A stretch of 64,000 nt of DNA from positions 496,001 through 560,000 of the forward strand of contig CAVUYM010000009.1 in NCBI GenBank assembly GCA_963745675.1. The letters are read 5' to 3'. Position 1 is the stretch's first letter; every line of letters begins with the position of its first letter. The position numbers and the translations under genes are program-made. The DNA is from JAUIIK01 sp963745675 (GTDB taxonomy: Bacteria > Chloroflexota > Chloroflexia > Thermomicrobiales > CFX8). A model generated the notes under the pieces. That model made no database searches, was not told where the DNA came from, and was given only the letters and a program-made list of their open reading frames with translations. Positions 35,464 to 45,470 of this stretch are shown in pieces.

Positions 35464-36435
35464 ATGAGCACCATTGGCAAGCAGGACAGCAGCGAGAGGG
35501 TTGCTTCTGCAGCGGACGTGGCGATTGAGGCGTCTGGAGATGATCGACAATCAAATGTCTTAGCCGCGAGCAGCCGCCCGCACCGCACATTGTGGCGTGA
35601 CGCCGGTCGCAGGTTAATTCAAAACCGGTTGGCGCTTTTCGGCCTGTCGGTAATAATTTTCATTCTGTTTCTTGCGATATTTGCGCCTCTTGTTGCGCCA
35701 CATGGCTACGATGAACAGAACTACAGCGCGGTATCGCGATTTCCGAGTTGGGAGTATCCGGCGGGCACCGATCTGGTCGGCCGCGACATGCTGAGTCGTC
35801 TCATATATGGAGCCCGAATATCGATGCTCGTTGGCGTTGGCGCGCAGGTGATTGTCTTCTTCATTGGTGTGCCGATCGGAGCTGTCTCCGGGTATGCCGG
35901 TGGCAGAGTTGATAGCCTTCTCATGCGCTTCGTCGATGTTATGTACGCGTTTCCAAGCCTGCTGTTCGTGATTCTGATCATGTCGGCACTCGGGGCCGGG
36001 CTGCGCAATATCTTCTTCGCGATTGGCATCACCGGATGGGTCACGGTGGCGCGGCTCACCAGAGCCGAGTTCATGTCCATGCGTGAACGTGAGTACGTCC
36101 TGGCGGCGCGCTCGTCGGGTGCAAATGCCTGGCGCATGATTACGCGCCATATGTTGCCGAATGCACTGTCTCCTATCATCGTCGCGCTCACCTTTGGCAT
36201 ACCGCAGGCGATTTTCACCGAGGCGGGTCTGAGCTTCATCGGCGTTGGAATTAAGCCTCCCACTCCGAGCTGGGGGCAGATGGTTGGGGAATACTTCCCC
36301 TATCTCAATTCGTACTGGTTCCTTGCGGTCATTCCGGCTTGTGCGATTGGCCTGGTGATGTTCGCATTCACATTCTTTGGGGATGGTTTGCGCGATGCGC
36401 TTGATCCTCGCATGCGCCGAGCGCGGATTGCTTAG
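35464..36435 (+). CDS. dppC: Peptide ABC transporter permease, DppC type (copy 1)
   Basis: A 323-residue permease, intact, 14 bases after dppB. A hydrophilic N-terminus leads to LWRDAGRRLIQNRLALFGLSVIIFILFLAIFAPL, then PAGTDLVGRDMLSRLIYGARISMLVG (the DppC/OppC signature), the cytoplasmic loop YVLAARSSGANAWRMITRHMLPNALSPIIV, and the C-terminal FTFFGDGLRDALDPRMRR. It pairs with DppB to form the channel. Confidence 0.95.
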   Translation: MSTIGKQDSSERVASAADVAIEASGDDRQSNVLAASSRPHRTLWRDAGRRLIQNRLALFGLSVIIFILFLAIFAPLVAPHGYDEQNYSAVSRFPSWEYPAGTDLVGRDMLSRLIYGARISMLVGVGAQVIVFFIGVPIGAVSGYAGGRVDSLLMRFVDVMYAFPSLLFVILIMSALGAGLRNIFFAIGITGWVTVARLTRAEFMSMREREYVLAARSSGANAWRMITRHMLPNALSPIIVALTFGIPQAIFTEAGLSFIGVGIKPPTPSWGQMVGEYFPYLNSYWFLAVIPACAIGLVMFAFTFFGDGLRDALDPRMRRARIA

Positions 36436-36646
36436 TGAGGAGGCAATCGAGTCGATTGAGCGAGGTAGCTACGTGGGGGATTGGTTTCACACATCCACCG
36501 ACACCATCTAGCGCGTATATCAGGTACGCCGAAGTTACGGCCCTTCACATGATGGCGGGGGCAGAACTCCGTTTCATGGATGGCTGATGGAGTCGTCGGT
36601 GGATTGCGACGATTCGTATTGTGTTCCAGGAGAGGAGACCTCATTA

Positions 36647-38530
36647 ATGGGGGATAAGGCGAAATGGTGGGAAGACAGCGAACAGGCACTGCGATTCAGC
36701 GAGCGCTTTTCGGCAGTTGACCATGGATCGGCGGCAGATGCTAAAGCTCGTCGGCGCAGTTGGTGGAGCGGCTGGTATCAGCGCGTTCCTGGCCGCCTGC
36801 GGCGGTGATGACGATGACGACGGAGGTAATCCGACAGCGACTTCAGGTGGAGGTGCTGCAGAACCGACGGCGACCACAGCCAGTGGCGGAGGTGGCGCAG
36901 AACCGACGGCGACCACAGCCAGTGGTGGTGGCGATGCCCCAACCGCAACAGAAGCCAGCGGCGGCGGCGGCGATCTAGCCGACGAGCAGACCTTCCGCAT
37001 TAACAAGGAGCGCGATCCGCTTCACTTCGACTACAACAAGGATCTCTACTGTGATGGGGATGCGGCAATCTTTGCTCAAGTCGGCATGTTCAACACCGAC
37101 TACGAAGCCGTTCCCGATGTCGCGAGCTGGGAGGCGAACGAGGACTTCTCCAAGTACACCTACCATTTCCGCGAGGACACGGCGTGGACCAACGGCGATC
37201 CCGTTACCGCGCATGACTATCGAGTACTCGTGGAAACGCCAGCTTGATCCCGCTACGGAAGCTTCCTACGCCGCGTTCCTTTATGACATCAAGAATGCGG
37301 TCGCCTTTAACACTGGCGAGGCCGGTATCACCGCTGATGATGTCGGCGTAACCGCGATTGATGATCTCACGCTTGAGGTCGAGCTCGAAGCGCCCGCGGC
37401 CTACTTCCCGATCGTTACCGCATACGTCGCAGCGGCGCCGGCACACCAGGCGAGTGTTGAGGCATATGGCGACGACTGGACCGACCCGAATAAGGTTGAT
37501 GAGGTGGTGTCCAACGGTCCGTTCAAGCTTGTACAGTGGGATCACGATCAACTCGTCGTATTGGAGAAGAACGATAAGTACTGGGGTGCGGACAACATTA
37601 CGCTGACGCGCATCGAACGCCCGGTCATCGCCACGGATGCGTCGCAGCTAGCCTATGAGAACGATGAGATCGACTGGCACTATCGTGGTCAGCTTGGCCA
37701 GCTTGAGCGTGTCGACAGCGATCCCCAGCTCAGTAAAGAAAAGAAGAACTTTCAACACTTACGGCAGCTGGTATCTGGTGCCGGACCCAACATTCGAACC
37801 GTTCGATGTGCTCGAAGTCCGGCTGGCAATGGCGCACGCGATCGATCGCGACACGCTGTGCACCGCCGTCCTCAAAGGACTGGGGACACCGGCATACACG
37901 CTGATGCCACCCGGTACGCCGCATTACAATGAAGACACCTATCCGGAGTACACGGCGTACGATCCGGAGAAGGCGATGTCGTTGCTCGATGGAACCAAAT
38001 ACGAGGGTGGCAAGAACTGGCCGAAGATCACGCTCACCCACCGCGAAGAAGGTGATGCTCCGAAGGCTGCGGCTGACGCGATCATCAACATGCTCAAGCA
38101 GAACCTGAATATGGAGATCGAGCACGAGGTCGGCGAGCCGAAGACGACCTACGAGCGGATGTACAACCACGAGATTCAGTTGATGTGGGTGCGCTGGTAT
38201 ATCGACTATCCGGACGCCAACAACTATCAGTATCAGGTCTGGTACGGGCAGACACCGACGGGTCATCGCCACACATGGACCAACGCTGAATTCGATGACC
38301 TGGTTACGCAAGCCAAATCGGCCCCCGCCGACGAACGCAAGAAGCTTTATGCTCAGGCGGACGAGATTCTTGCCAAGGAAGCGGCCTGTATCGTGGTGTG
38401 GTACATCTACGCCTATGGGCTGTTGAAGCCGTGGGTCTCCAACCTGCCGCTGAACAGCAACGGTGAATTCACGCCAGCGTGGAATGTGTTCGTTCGTGAC
38501 TACGACTACTATCAAATCCTGAAGCACTAG
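36647..38530 (+). CDS. dppA: Peptide-binding lipoprotein (ABC transporter solute-binding protein, family 5), copy 1, frameshifted
   Basis: An extracytoplasmic peptide receptor tethered by lipid. Leader MGDKAKWWEDSEQALRFSERF, then in the next frame MDRRQMLKLVGAVGG and the lipobox LAAC, a Tat-like lipoprotein signal as in the second copy. A Gly/Thr/Asp linker follows with tandem repeats. The mature protein has the family 5 features: NEDFSKYTYHFREDTAWTNGDPVTA, VVSNGPFKLVQWDHDQ, VRLAMAHAIDRDTL and WYIDYPDANNYQYQ. Frames change near 36715, 37215 and 37745. ATG at 36647 follows AGGAGAGGAG. About 627 residues when joined, like the intact second copy (623). Confidence 0.9.
36858..36935 (+). repeat. 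39-base tandem repeat in the lipoprotein linker
   Basis: A 39-base unit starting GCAGAACCGACGGCGACCAC is repeated exactly in phase at 36858 and 36897, encoding AEPTATTASGGGG and then AEPTATTASGGG. Partial PTAT units occur on both sides. It forms the flexible stalk between the lipid anchor and the binding domain. Confidence 0.8.
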
Positions 38531-38555
38531 CCGTCAGAGCGCATAGGGATTAATC

Positions 38556-38596
38556 AACAACACGCCAGTCAAGAGGCTGGCGTGTTGTTTTGTTTT
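38556..38596 (+). terminator. Intrinsic terminator after dppA copy 1
   Basis: Arms AACAACACGCCAG (38556-38568) and CTGGCGTGTTGTT (38577-38589) around 8 bases, then a TTGTTTT tract. Placed 26 bases after the stop, it ends the first dpp operon. Confidence 0.92.
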
Positions 38597-38654
38597 GCAG
38601 GACAAGCGTTACAGCGTGTTTCCAAATGGATTGAGGCGTTGTTATCTCGAACGA

Positions 38655-38735
38655 AGAGATCTCAGTGCGACGCTGCACTGGTGGTCGACTGAGATCTCTC
38701 GCACCCGCTGAGGCGGGTACCCGCTCGAAATGACA
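38655..38735. repeat. Palindromic dispersed-repeat-like element
   Basis: Perfect 12-base arms AGAGATCTCAGT (38655-38666) and ACTGAGATCTCT (38688-38699) with a 21-base spacer. A second hairpin ACCCGCTGAGGCGGGT follows, then CGCTCGAAATGACA at the end. The trailing sequence, read in reverse as TGTCATTTCGAGCG, resembles the widespread TGTCATTCTGAGCG intergenic repeats of many bacteria. It lies in a 522-base gap between the two dpp operons, which otherwise holds only a terminator and a promoter. Confidence 0.6.
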
Positions 38736-38818
38736 CCATTTGGGCCTTCGACTATTCCGCAGTACGCTCTCGGTGAGCGGGTGCTGCATCCGGCCTCTGA
38801 CGGTCGTACGTATTGACA

Positions 38819-38848
38819 TTGACGCTTCGGAAAATGCCGTGCTATAGT
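38819..38848 (+). promoter_or_regulatory. Sigma-70-type promoter of the second dpp operon
   Basis: TTGACG (38819-38824) and TATAGT (38843-38848) are 18 bases apart; an overlapping TTGACA lies 6 bases further upstream. The dppB2 start is about 200 bases downstream, giving a long leader without a recognised riboswitch. Confidence 0.7.
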
Positions 38849-39052
38849 CCCGCGCGTGCAACCTGCAAACGGCAATCTTCATGTTCCAATGATTCGAACG
38901 GGCCAACCACGCTCATGGCTGGACGATCTAGCGGTGTTTAAGCGGCATCAGCTCCCGTGCAAAGGACTGGACACAGCGTGCAATCGGAAGATACGTCGAA
39001 TCTTGCGATGTGACGTCCGAGTGAATTGCATGAAGGTTAGGATCGCCTGCCA

Positions 39053-39993
39053 ATGATCAATTTTGTGATTCGTCGGCTGCTCTGGTTCGTCCCTACTATT
39101 CTGGCAGTCTCAATCGTGACATTCGCATTAATACAGGCGACTCCAGGTAGTCCGTTTCAGCCGGAGGGCGCAAATAACCTTCGACCGGAGGACATCGCCC
39201 GTATCGAGAAGCAGTATGGTCTCGACAAACCCGTTCCCGTTCAATACATGAACTATATGTGGCGCGCCGTTCAGGGTGATTTCGGTGAGTCCTACGTGCG
39301 CCGAACTCAGAAAGTCGGCGACACTATTTCGCGCACCTTCCCAATCTCATTCCACCTCGGCGTGATGGCGCTCACCTTCGCGTCGATCGGGGGGATCATC
39401 CTCGGTGTCCTGGCAGCAGTTAACCAAAATGGGGTGATGGACTATTTCAGCATCTCGCTCGCCGTCTTGTTCTATTCAGTACCAAATTTCGTCCTGGCTA
39501 TTCTGTTAATCCTGGCGTTTGTCTTCTGGATACCCGGTTGGACGGGCTGGTCCTTTTTAACGTGGGTGGCTGGGAATCTCCAAGGGATTGGATATTACCC
39601 ACCGTGGCGCTTGGCGCCGGACCTCTGGCGATCATCGCTCGCTACACCCGCTCCAGCATGATTGACGTTATTCGTTCCGACTATGTGCGAACGGCTAGGG
39701 CGAAGGGTCTGGCGGAGCGTAAAGTGATCGTCAAACACGTTCTCAAAAACGCTCTCATTCCGATCGTGACGTTACTCGGTCCTCTGCTGGCAGCACTTGC
39801 AACGGGATCCTTCTTCGTCGAACAGGTCTTTGCCATACCTGGGATGGGTAAATTCTTTGTGGAGAGTATGCGAGCCAAGGATCAGCCGATGATCCTGGCG
39901 GTCGTCCTTATCTACGGGGTCTTCCTCGCGCTTATGAACCTCGTTGTCGATCTTGCCTACGGCGCTATTGATCCTCGCATCCGATTGAACTAA
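39053..39993 (+). CDS. dppB: Peptide ABC transporter permease, DppB type (copy 2), frameshifted
   Basis: Close paralog of the copy at 34517. It reads MINFVIRRLLWFVPTILAVSIVTFALIQATPGSPFQP at the start, then EKQYGLDKPVPVQYM and the membrane helices. After one frame change near 39550-39570 come GGWESPRDWILPTVAL, YVRTARAKGLAERKVIVKHVLKNALIP and LMNLVVDLAYGAIDPRIRL. About 313 residues when joined. First gene of a five-gene operon with both ATPases and the binding protein. Confidence 0.93.
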
Positions 39994-40024
39994 TCGGGCC
40001 GGCTAGAGAAGAGAGAATCTATCC

Positions 40025-40948
40025 ATGGCGGTAAACGGGGGCAACGAACAGGTCAGCCAGGCTCAACTGCTTGCTGAAGCGGCTGAAGCAGCACCATCGC
40101 GTCAGGCGAGTTTGTGGGGCGATGCCTGGCGTCGACTCGTACGCAACCGGTTAGCCGTTATTGGGTTGGTCATTGTCATAGGGCTCTTGATCATGGCCGT
40201 ATTTGCGCCGTGGATCGCTCCATATGGCGAAGCGGAAGTCGTCTCCGTTGATTTGCGGCTTGCAGGACCGTCCTGGTACTTTCCCATGGGTATCGATCAG
40301 AACGGACGCGACGTATTCAGCCGAATGATGTATGGCGCGCGTGTCTCGTTGCTCGTCGGTGTCGTCGCTCAATTGATCGTCCTCGCAATTGCTTTGCCAG
40401 TTGGTTCGATCGCAGGTTTTTTCGGAGGACGAGTCGATAACTTTCTCATGCGGGCAGTCGACGTGGTTTACGCCATTCCACAATTGCTACTCGTTCTTTT
40501 GATCGTTAATCTGCGTGGACCGGGTATGGCGAACATTTTCCTGGCGATAGGTCTCACTGGCTGGGTCACGATGGCGCGCCTGATACGTGGGCAAATGCTT
40601 TCGATACGCGAGCAGGACTACGTGAAGGCGTCGCGAGTTGCCGGCGCAGGGCCGCTATATATCATCGTCCGGCACATGCTACCGAACAGCATGACGCCAA
40701 TCATCGTGGCACTAACCTTCGGGATTCCTGTTGCGATTTTCATCGAAGCTGCGCTCTCTTTCGTTGGTGTCGGTATCCGCCCTCCGCAAGCCAGTTGGGG
40801 GCAGATGGTCGGTATTGGACAACAATACATTCGGTCTGTGCAGCACCTGATGTTGTTCCCAAGCATCGCCATAGCTCTTACGATGCTCGCATTTACATTC
40901 CTGGGCGATGGCTTGCGGGATGCGCTTGACGTGAGATTGAACGACTAG
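40025..40948 (+). CDS. dppC: Peptide ABC transporter permease, DppC type (copy 2)
   Basis: A 307-residue permease, intact. It shows LWGDAWRRLVRNRLAVIGLVIVIGLLIMAVFAP, then FPMGIDQNGRDVFSRMMYGARVSLLVG, the loop YVKASRVAGAGPLYIIVRHMLPNSMTPIIV, and FTFLGDGLRDALDVRL. It lies 32 bases after dppB2; ATG start with GAGAGAA upstream. Confidence 0.95.
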   Translation: MAVNGGNEQVSQAQLLAEAAEAAPSRQASLWGDAWRRLVRNRLAVIGLVIVIGLLIMAVFAPWIAPYGEAEVVSVDLRLAGPSWYFPMGIDQNGRDVFSRMMYGARVSLLVGVVAQLIVLAIALPVGSIAGFFGGRVDNFLMRAVDVVYAIPQLLLVLLIVNLRGPGMANIFLAIGLTGWVTMARLIRGQMLSIREQDYVKASRVAGAGPLYIIVRHMLPNSMTPIIVALTFGIPVAIFIEAALSFVGVGIRPPQASWGQMVGIGQQYIRSVQHLMLFPSIAIALTMLAFTFLGDGLRDALDVRLND

Positions 40949-41045
40949 TCCAACGGCGATAAAGATCTCCGAAGAGGTTGACCTTGGATCTCAATTCCGG
41001 CCACTTCGGGAGATAGTCCGAGGACAGTCAGGAGAGGGAACATTC

Positions 41046-42065
41046 ATGGTCCGAAGGGTTCTTGATGTAAAGAATCTCAAGACGCAGTTCTTTACCCGCG
41101 CTGGCATTGTATATGCAGTTGACGGCATCTCGATGCATATCGACGAGGGCGAAACTCTCGGGATCGTCGGCGAGTCCGGTTGCGGCAAGAGTGTAACCGC
41201 TACTTCGATCATGAGACTGATTCCAAGCCCTCCCGGGCGTATCGTCGAAGGTGAAATACTGCTCGATCGAGGGAATGGTCCCGAAAACTTACTCGATTTC
41301 GGCGACAGTGAAATGCGGCGTGTGCGGGGCAATTCGATTGCAATGATCTTTCAGGATCCGATGACGTCGCTGAACCCGGTCTTCACGATTGGCGATCAGC
41401 TAACCGAGCCGCTCATACTTCATCTCGGCATGTCCAGGCGAGAAGCCGAGGAGCGGGCAATCGAGTTGTTGCAACGCGTGGGGATACCAGGAGCTTCGGA
41501 GCGCTTACATTCGTATCCGCACCAATTTTCGGGAGGTATGCGCCAGCGTGTGATGATTGCGATGGCGCTCGGCTGCAATCCTCAGCTGTTGATCGCCGAT
41601 GAGCCGACGACGGCGCTGGATGTCACAATTCAGGCGCAAATTCTCGACCTTATGCTCCAGCTCAATCGTGAAGTCGGAACAGCGATCATGTTGATTACCC
41701 ATGATCTTGGAGTTGTCGCTGAAGTCTGCGAGCGAGTGAACGTAATGTACGCCGGTCAGATTGTCGAAACCGGCGCCACCGAGCAGATTTTCGCTGAACC
41801 GCGGCATCCCTATACAATCGGGTTACTGAATTCGATTCCAAAACTGGGCGATCGAGTCAAGGAAGAATTGATTCCGATTCCGGGCTTGCCGCCTGATCTG
41901 CTCGAACCTCCCATTGGCTGCCGCTTTCGACCACGCTGCCGTTTCCGACAGGACAAGTGCGAGGAGTCGCCACCATTTACCGAGGCGGCACCGGGCCAGA
42001 TGGCTCGCTGTTGGTTCCCACAAGGGCGCCCAGCAACTGCGCCGCTCGGTGAGGCCAATGCGTAA
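41046..42065 (+). CDS. dppD: Peptide ABC transporter ATPase, DppD type (copy 2)
   Basis: A 339-residue ATPase, intact. Walker A GESGCGKSV, Q-loop MIFQDPMTSLNPVFT, signature FSGGMRQRVMIAMALG, Walker B LLIADEPTTALD, switch LITHDLGVV. The C-terminal GCRFRPRCRFRQDKCEESPP carries the family cysteines. Very similar in style to OppD at 26690 but clearly a paralog. ATG start about 97 bases after dppC2, preceded by CAGGAGAGG. Confidence 0.96.
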   Translation: MVRRVLDVKNLKTQFFTRAGIVYAVDGISMHIDEGETLGIVGESGCGKSVTATSIMRLIPSPPGRIVEGEILLDRGNGPENLLDFGDSEMRRVRGNSIAMIFQDPMTSLNPVFTIGDQLTEPLILHLGMSRREAEERAIELLQRVGIPGASERLHSYPHQFSGGMRQRVMIAMALGCNPQLLIADEPTTALDVTIQAQILDLMLQLNREVGTAIMLITHDLGVVAEVCERVNVMYAGQIVETGATEQIFAEPRHPYTIGLLNSIPKLGDRVKEELIPIPGLPPDLLEPPIGCRFRPRCRFRQDKCEESPPFTEAAPGQMARCWFPQGRPATAPLGEANA

Positions 42066-42110
42066 AAGTTTCAATCACGATCGAACGTTCGGTTACAGGA
42101 AGCAGGCTCG

Positions 42111-43112
42111 GTGGCTACAGCAGTAGGTGGGGCAGACGCCGCTAACATCGATCACATTCTCGAAGTCACCAATCTGACCAAGCATTTCGAGCTGGGTGGT
42201 GGATTGCTCGGACGCAACCGCCAGGTCATTCGGGCGGTTGACAAGGTGAGTTTTTCAATTCGTCGGGGCGAAACGTTTGGACTGGTTGGCGAGTCCGGTT
42301 GCGGAAAGACGACGCTTGGACAGACGATTATTCGGCTCTACGAACCGACAGCCGGTCAAATTCTCTTCAATGGCACCGAGATTTCGACGATGGGTTCGAA
42401 CGAACTGCGCCGTCATCGACGACTGATGCAAATGATCTTTCAGGATCCATCCTCCTCGCTCGATCCACGTATGACGGTGGGATCGATTGTTGCCGAGCCA
42501 CTCAACATTTATGGCGTCGGATCGAAAATCGAACGCACCGAGAGAGTCAGGGAGTTATTGCGCGTTGTCGGGCTCAATGCCTACTTCACCAACCGCTATC
42601 CACATGAGTTTTCCGGCGGACAGCTTCAGCGCATAGGAATCGCGCGTTCGTTGGCCCTGAATCCCAGTCTGATCATTTGCGATGAGCCGGTTTCGGCGCT
42701 TGATGTTTCGATCCAGGCACAAGTATTAAACCTGCTGAAGGAACTACAGAGCGAGTTCAGCCTGACTTATCTGTTTATCGCGCACAACTTGTCGGTAGTC
42801 GCACATATAGCTGACCGAATTGGCGTCATGTACCTGGGACGGCTCGTTGAGATCGGGAATGCTGATGCGATCACCGAGCGGCCAAAGCATCCCTACACTC
42901 AAGCACTCATTTCCGCGGTCCCGGTAGCCGATCCCACCCGTAAACGGGATCGAATCATCCTGGAAGGCGACGTGCCAAGTCCGGCAAATCCCCCATCGGG
43001 TTGTCACTTTCATCCGCGTTGCCCCGTAGCCCGGCCCGATTGCTCGGAACGAGAACCGGAGTTGCGCGAACTAGAACCGGACCATTGGGTAGCTTGTCAC
43101 TACGCGTCATAA
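42111..43112 (+). CDS. dppF: Peptide ABC transporter ATPase, DppF type (copy 2)
   Basis: A 333-residue ATPase, intact, GTG start. Walker A GESGCGKTT, Q-loop MIFQDPSSSLDPRMTVG, signature FSGGQLQRIGIARSLA, Walker B LIICDEPVSALD, switch FIAHNLSVVAH. The switch reads HN where most DppF proteins have HD, a mild variation just after the His. Cysteines in GCHFHPRCPVARPDC close the protein. With DppD it powers the second transporter. Confidence 0.95.
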   Translation: MATAVGGADAANIDHILEVTNLTKHFELGGGLLGRNRQVIRAVDKVSFSIRRGETFGLVGESGCGKTTLGQTIIRLYEPTAGQILFNGTEISTMGSNELRRHRRLMQMIFQDPSSSLDPRMTVGSIVAEPLNIYGVGSKIERTERVRELLRVVGLNAYFTNRYPHEFSGGQLQRIGIARSLALNPSLIICDEPVSALDVSIQAQVLNLLKELQSEFSLTYLFIAHNLSVVAHIADRIGVMYLGRLVEIGNADAITERPKHPYTQALISAVPVADPTRKRDRIILEGDVPSPANPPSGCHFHPRCPVARPDCSEREPELRELEPDHWVACHYAS

Positions 43113-43386
43113 CGGTGATGATAAATTCGGCCCATCAACTCTCGCCGTATTATTAGTTATGGTCCGATGTCAATACATTGCCAATTCACGCAAGTTTCAC
43201 ACCCGGCGTCGGTCAGTGTTCGGTGCGTCCAGACGAGAGGAAGGCGAGTCCGGATCTGCGACTGACCAATTTCATCGACGTGCTCAAACGTCACAAGAAA
43301 TCAATGCCAGATCTGGACGGCCAGAAGGTAAGAAGTTATTGTGAATCAGCGGTGGCCGTAAGGTAAGTTCGATCAAAGGGAGTCAG
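43113..43386 (+). other. Gap between dppF2 and dppA2
   Basis: This 274-base stretch has only a weak 62-codon frame (43178-43366) without recognised features. No promoter or terminator stands out; the binding-protein gene is preceded by a good AAAGGGAG ribosome-binding site at its end. Confidence 0.4.
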
Positions 43387-45258
43387 ATGATCCAAATCGA
43401 TCAGGAACAGGTTCGATTGCTCGAGAAGCGTCTCAGGGGTATCGGCGTGGATCGTCGTACGTTCCTCAAAGTCGCTGCCGCGGCCGTATCGGGTCCAGTC
43501 GCTGCGTCGCTCCTTGCAGCATGTGGTGGCGACGATGACGACGGCGGAGATAGGCCGACCAACACCCCGAGTGGCGGCGGACAGATCGGAGCTCCTACCG
43601 CTACCAAAGAGACAGCGGGCGGCGGACCGACGGCAACAGCAGCCGCGGGAGGTGGCGGTACTGAGCCGACGGCTACTGAAGAATTAACGGTGCCGGAAGA
43701 AGAGCAGATCTTCTACGATATCTATCTAACCTCCGATCCAGCCAGCCATGACTTCAATGCTGACCTCTACTGCAATGGTGTTCCTTACATCTGGTCGGGT
43801 GTAAGCACATTCAATCCCGATTTCGAGGCAGTTCCAGACTGGGCTGAAAGCTGGGAGCCGAACGATGATGCGACGATATGGACGTACAAAATTCGTCCAG
43901 ATAACACGGGTTTCAGCAATGGTGATCCGGTGACGGCTGAGACCTTTGCCTGGTCCTGGAAGCGGCTGTTGACACCGGAGACGGCGGCCCCGTATGCCTC
44001 TATCGCCTTTGATATCAAGAACGCTCAAGAGATCAACCTCGAAGGTATGGATCCGGAAGAGTTGGGTGTCACTGTCGTCGACGACTGGACCCTTGAAATT
44101 GAAATGGTTGGGCCTCGTGGCCTATTTCCAGTCATCGCCTCCTATATCGCGATGGTCCCGGCACATCAGCCCTCGGTTGACGAATTCGGCGCGAACTGGA
44201 CCGATCCGGGTCAGATTGGTCAGGACATCGTTTCTAACGGCCCGTTCTACCTGACCGAGTGGGAGCACGACGTAAGGACCGTCATCGTGAAGAACCCGAA
44301 CTATTGGGATGCCGACAATATTAGCCTTGAGACGGTCGTTCAGCCGATCATCCCGGCGCAGCAGGGTTTGTTGCCATACGAGGCTGGCGAAGTTGACTGG
44401 GCGCTGGTCCCAGGTCCCGATCTTGAGCGTGTCCGAGATGATGCTCAGATGAGCAGCGAACTCATTCGCTATGTATATCCCGGTATCTGGTTTCTCACAC
44501 CGCAGGTCACGATCGCACCCTTCGACCAGCTGGAAGTGCGTACAGCACTTTCGCACGCGATTGATCGCCAGCGAATTGTTGATGTGACCGCCGGGCAGGG
44601 CCAGGCTGCAACCTCTATGATGCCTCCCGGATTATTCGGATTCTTCGATGACCCGGAAATCGCAGACATCCAGAAATTCGACCCCGAGCTTGCGATGGCC
44701 GCGCTCGAAGGAACTGAGTTCGAAGGTGGCCAGAACTGGCCAGAGATTACGCTGAGTCTGCGCGAAGAGCAGCATAATTCGCAGATCATGGCTGAAGATA
44801 TCGCAGCCCAGATGGCCGAGAATCTCAACATGGATGTCTCCATCGACATCATGGAATCACGTACTTTCCGTGATGCCCTCTGGAACCTGGAACTGCAGTT
44901 AGTCTTTATTCGATGGTTCTACGATTATCCGGACCCCAACAACGGCTACTACGACATGTTCTATTCCGTGCGTGACACCGGCCGGCGGCAGGCATGGTCG
45001 AATTCTGATTTTGATGATCTGACGATCAAGGGCAAGGAAGAGTCCGATCCTCAAAAACGGCTAGAGATATATCGTGAGTGCGAGAAGATCATTCAGGAGG
45101 ATCGTGGCTACATCCCAACGACCTATCGTGTGTCCTTCTACACCTTCAAGCCGTGGGTCAAGGGTGTGCCGGTTAATCGTCAGGGTTTTGTCGTGCCGAA
45201 TGGCAACATCTACGTTCAGATGCTGAATGACATCTATGTCGAAGGACGCGACGCCTAG
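43387..45258 (+). CDS. dppA: Peptide-binding lipoprotein (ABC transporter solute-binding protein, family 5), copy 2
   Basis: An intact 623-residue paralog of the gene at 36647 and a useful reference for it. Leader of about 20 polar residues, then VDRRTFLKVAAAAVSGPVAASLLAAC: a twin-arginine signal with lipobox LAAC. An Asp-rich and Gly/Thr-rich stalk (GGDDDDGG, PTATAAAGGGG) precedes the binding domain with TIWTYKIRPDNTGFSNGDPVTAETF, DIVSNGPFYLTEWEHD, VRTALSHAIDRQRIVD and FYDYPDPNNGYYD. Last gene of the second dpp operon, it captures peptides for DppBCDF. ATG start. Confidence 0.95.
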   Translation: MIQIDQEQVRLLEKRLRGIGVDRRTFLKVAAAAVSGPVAASLLAACGGDDDDGGDRPTNTPSGGGQIGAPTATKETAGGGPTATAAAGGGGTEPTATEELTVPEEEQIFYDIYLTSDPASHDFNADLYCNGVPYIWSGVSTFNPDFEAVPDWAESWEPNDDATIWTYKIRPDNTGFSNGDPVTAETFAWSWKRLLTPETAAPYASIAFDIKNAQEINLEGMDPEELGVTVVDDWTLEIEMVGPRGLFPVIASYIAMVPAHQPSVDEFGANWTDPGQIGQDIVSNGPFYLTEWEHDVRTVIVKNPNYWDADNISLETVVQPIIPAQQGLLPYEAGEVDWALVPGPDLERVRDDAQMSSELIRYVYPGIWFLTPQVTIAPFDQLEVRTALSHAIDRQRIVDVTAGQGQAATSMMPPGLFGFFDDPEIADIQKFDPELAMAALEGTEFEGGQNWPEITLSLREEQHNSQIMAEDIAAQMAENLNMDVSIDIMESRTFRDALWNLELQLVFIRWFYDYPDPNNGYYDMFYSVRDTGRRQAWSNSDFDDLTIKGKEESDPQKRLEIYRECEKIIQEDRGYIPTTYRVSFYTFKPWVKGVPVNRQGFVVPNGNIYVQMLNDIYVEGRDA

Positions 45259-45283
45259 CGCCGTTATGATCCTTGCGTGATTA

Positions 45284-45333
45284 CTAAAAGCGGCGAATTC
45301 GGGCGGGGCAGATGCCTCGCCCGGTCCTTTTAG
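45284..45333 (+). terminator. Compound terminator after dppA copy 2
   Basis: An inner stem CGGGCGGGGC/GCCTCGCCCG (one G-T pair) with an AGAT loop is enclosed by a CTAAAAG/CTTTTAG repeat, giving CCTTTTAG at the 3' side. It ends the second dpp operon. Confidence 0.85.
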
Positions 45334-45470
45334 CGCTCGAATTTAGCTTGCAGACCACAATATTTACGCAGGATGTCCCATGCGCAAGCGCTCTGGATGC
45401 CATACAATGGATGGAGATGTAGCGTCAAAGTCGCCCGGAATGCCGGGCAGTATCGAAGGAGCATACCCTG

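Noticed and set aside
36644..37006. Minus-strand Ser/Pro-rich frame opposite the dppA linker
   Set aside because: It is a by-product of the Gly/Thr repeat on the other strand.
43178..43366. 62-codon frame before dppA copy 2
   Set aside because: No ribosome-binding site, no conserved motif, and composition like non-coding DNA.
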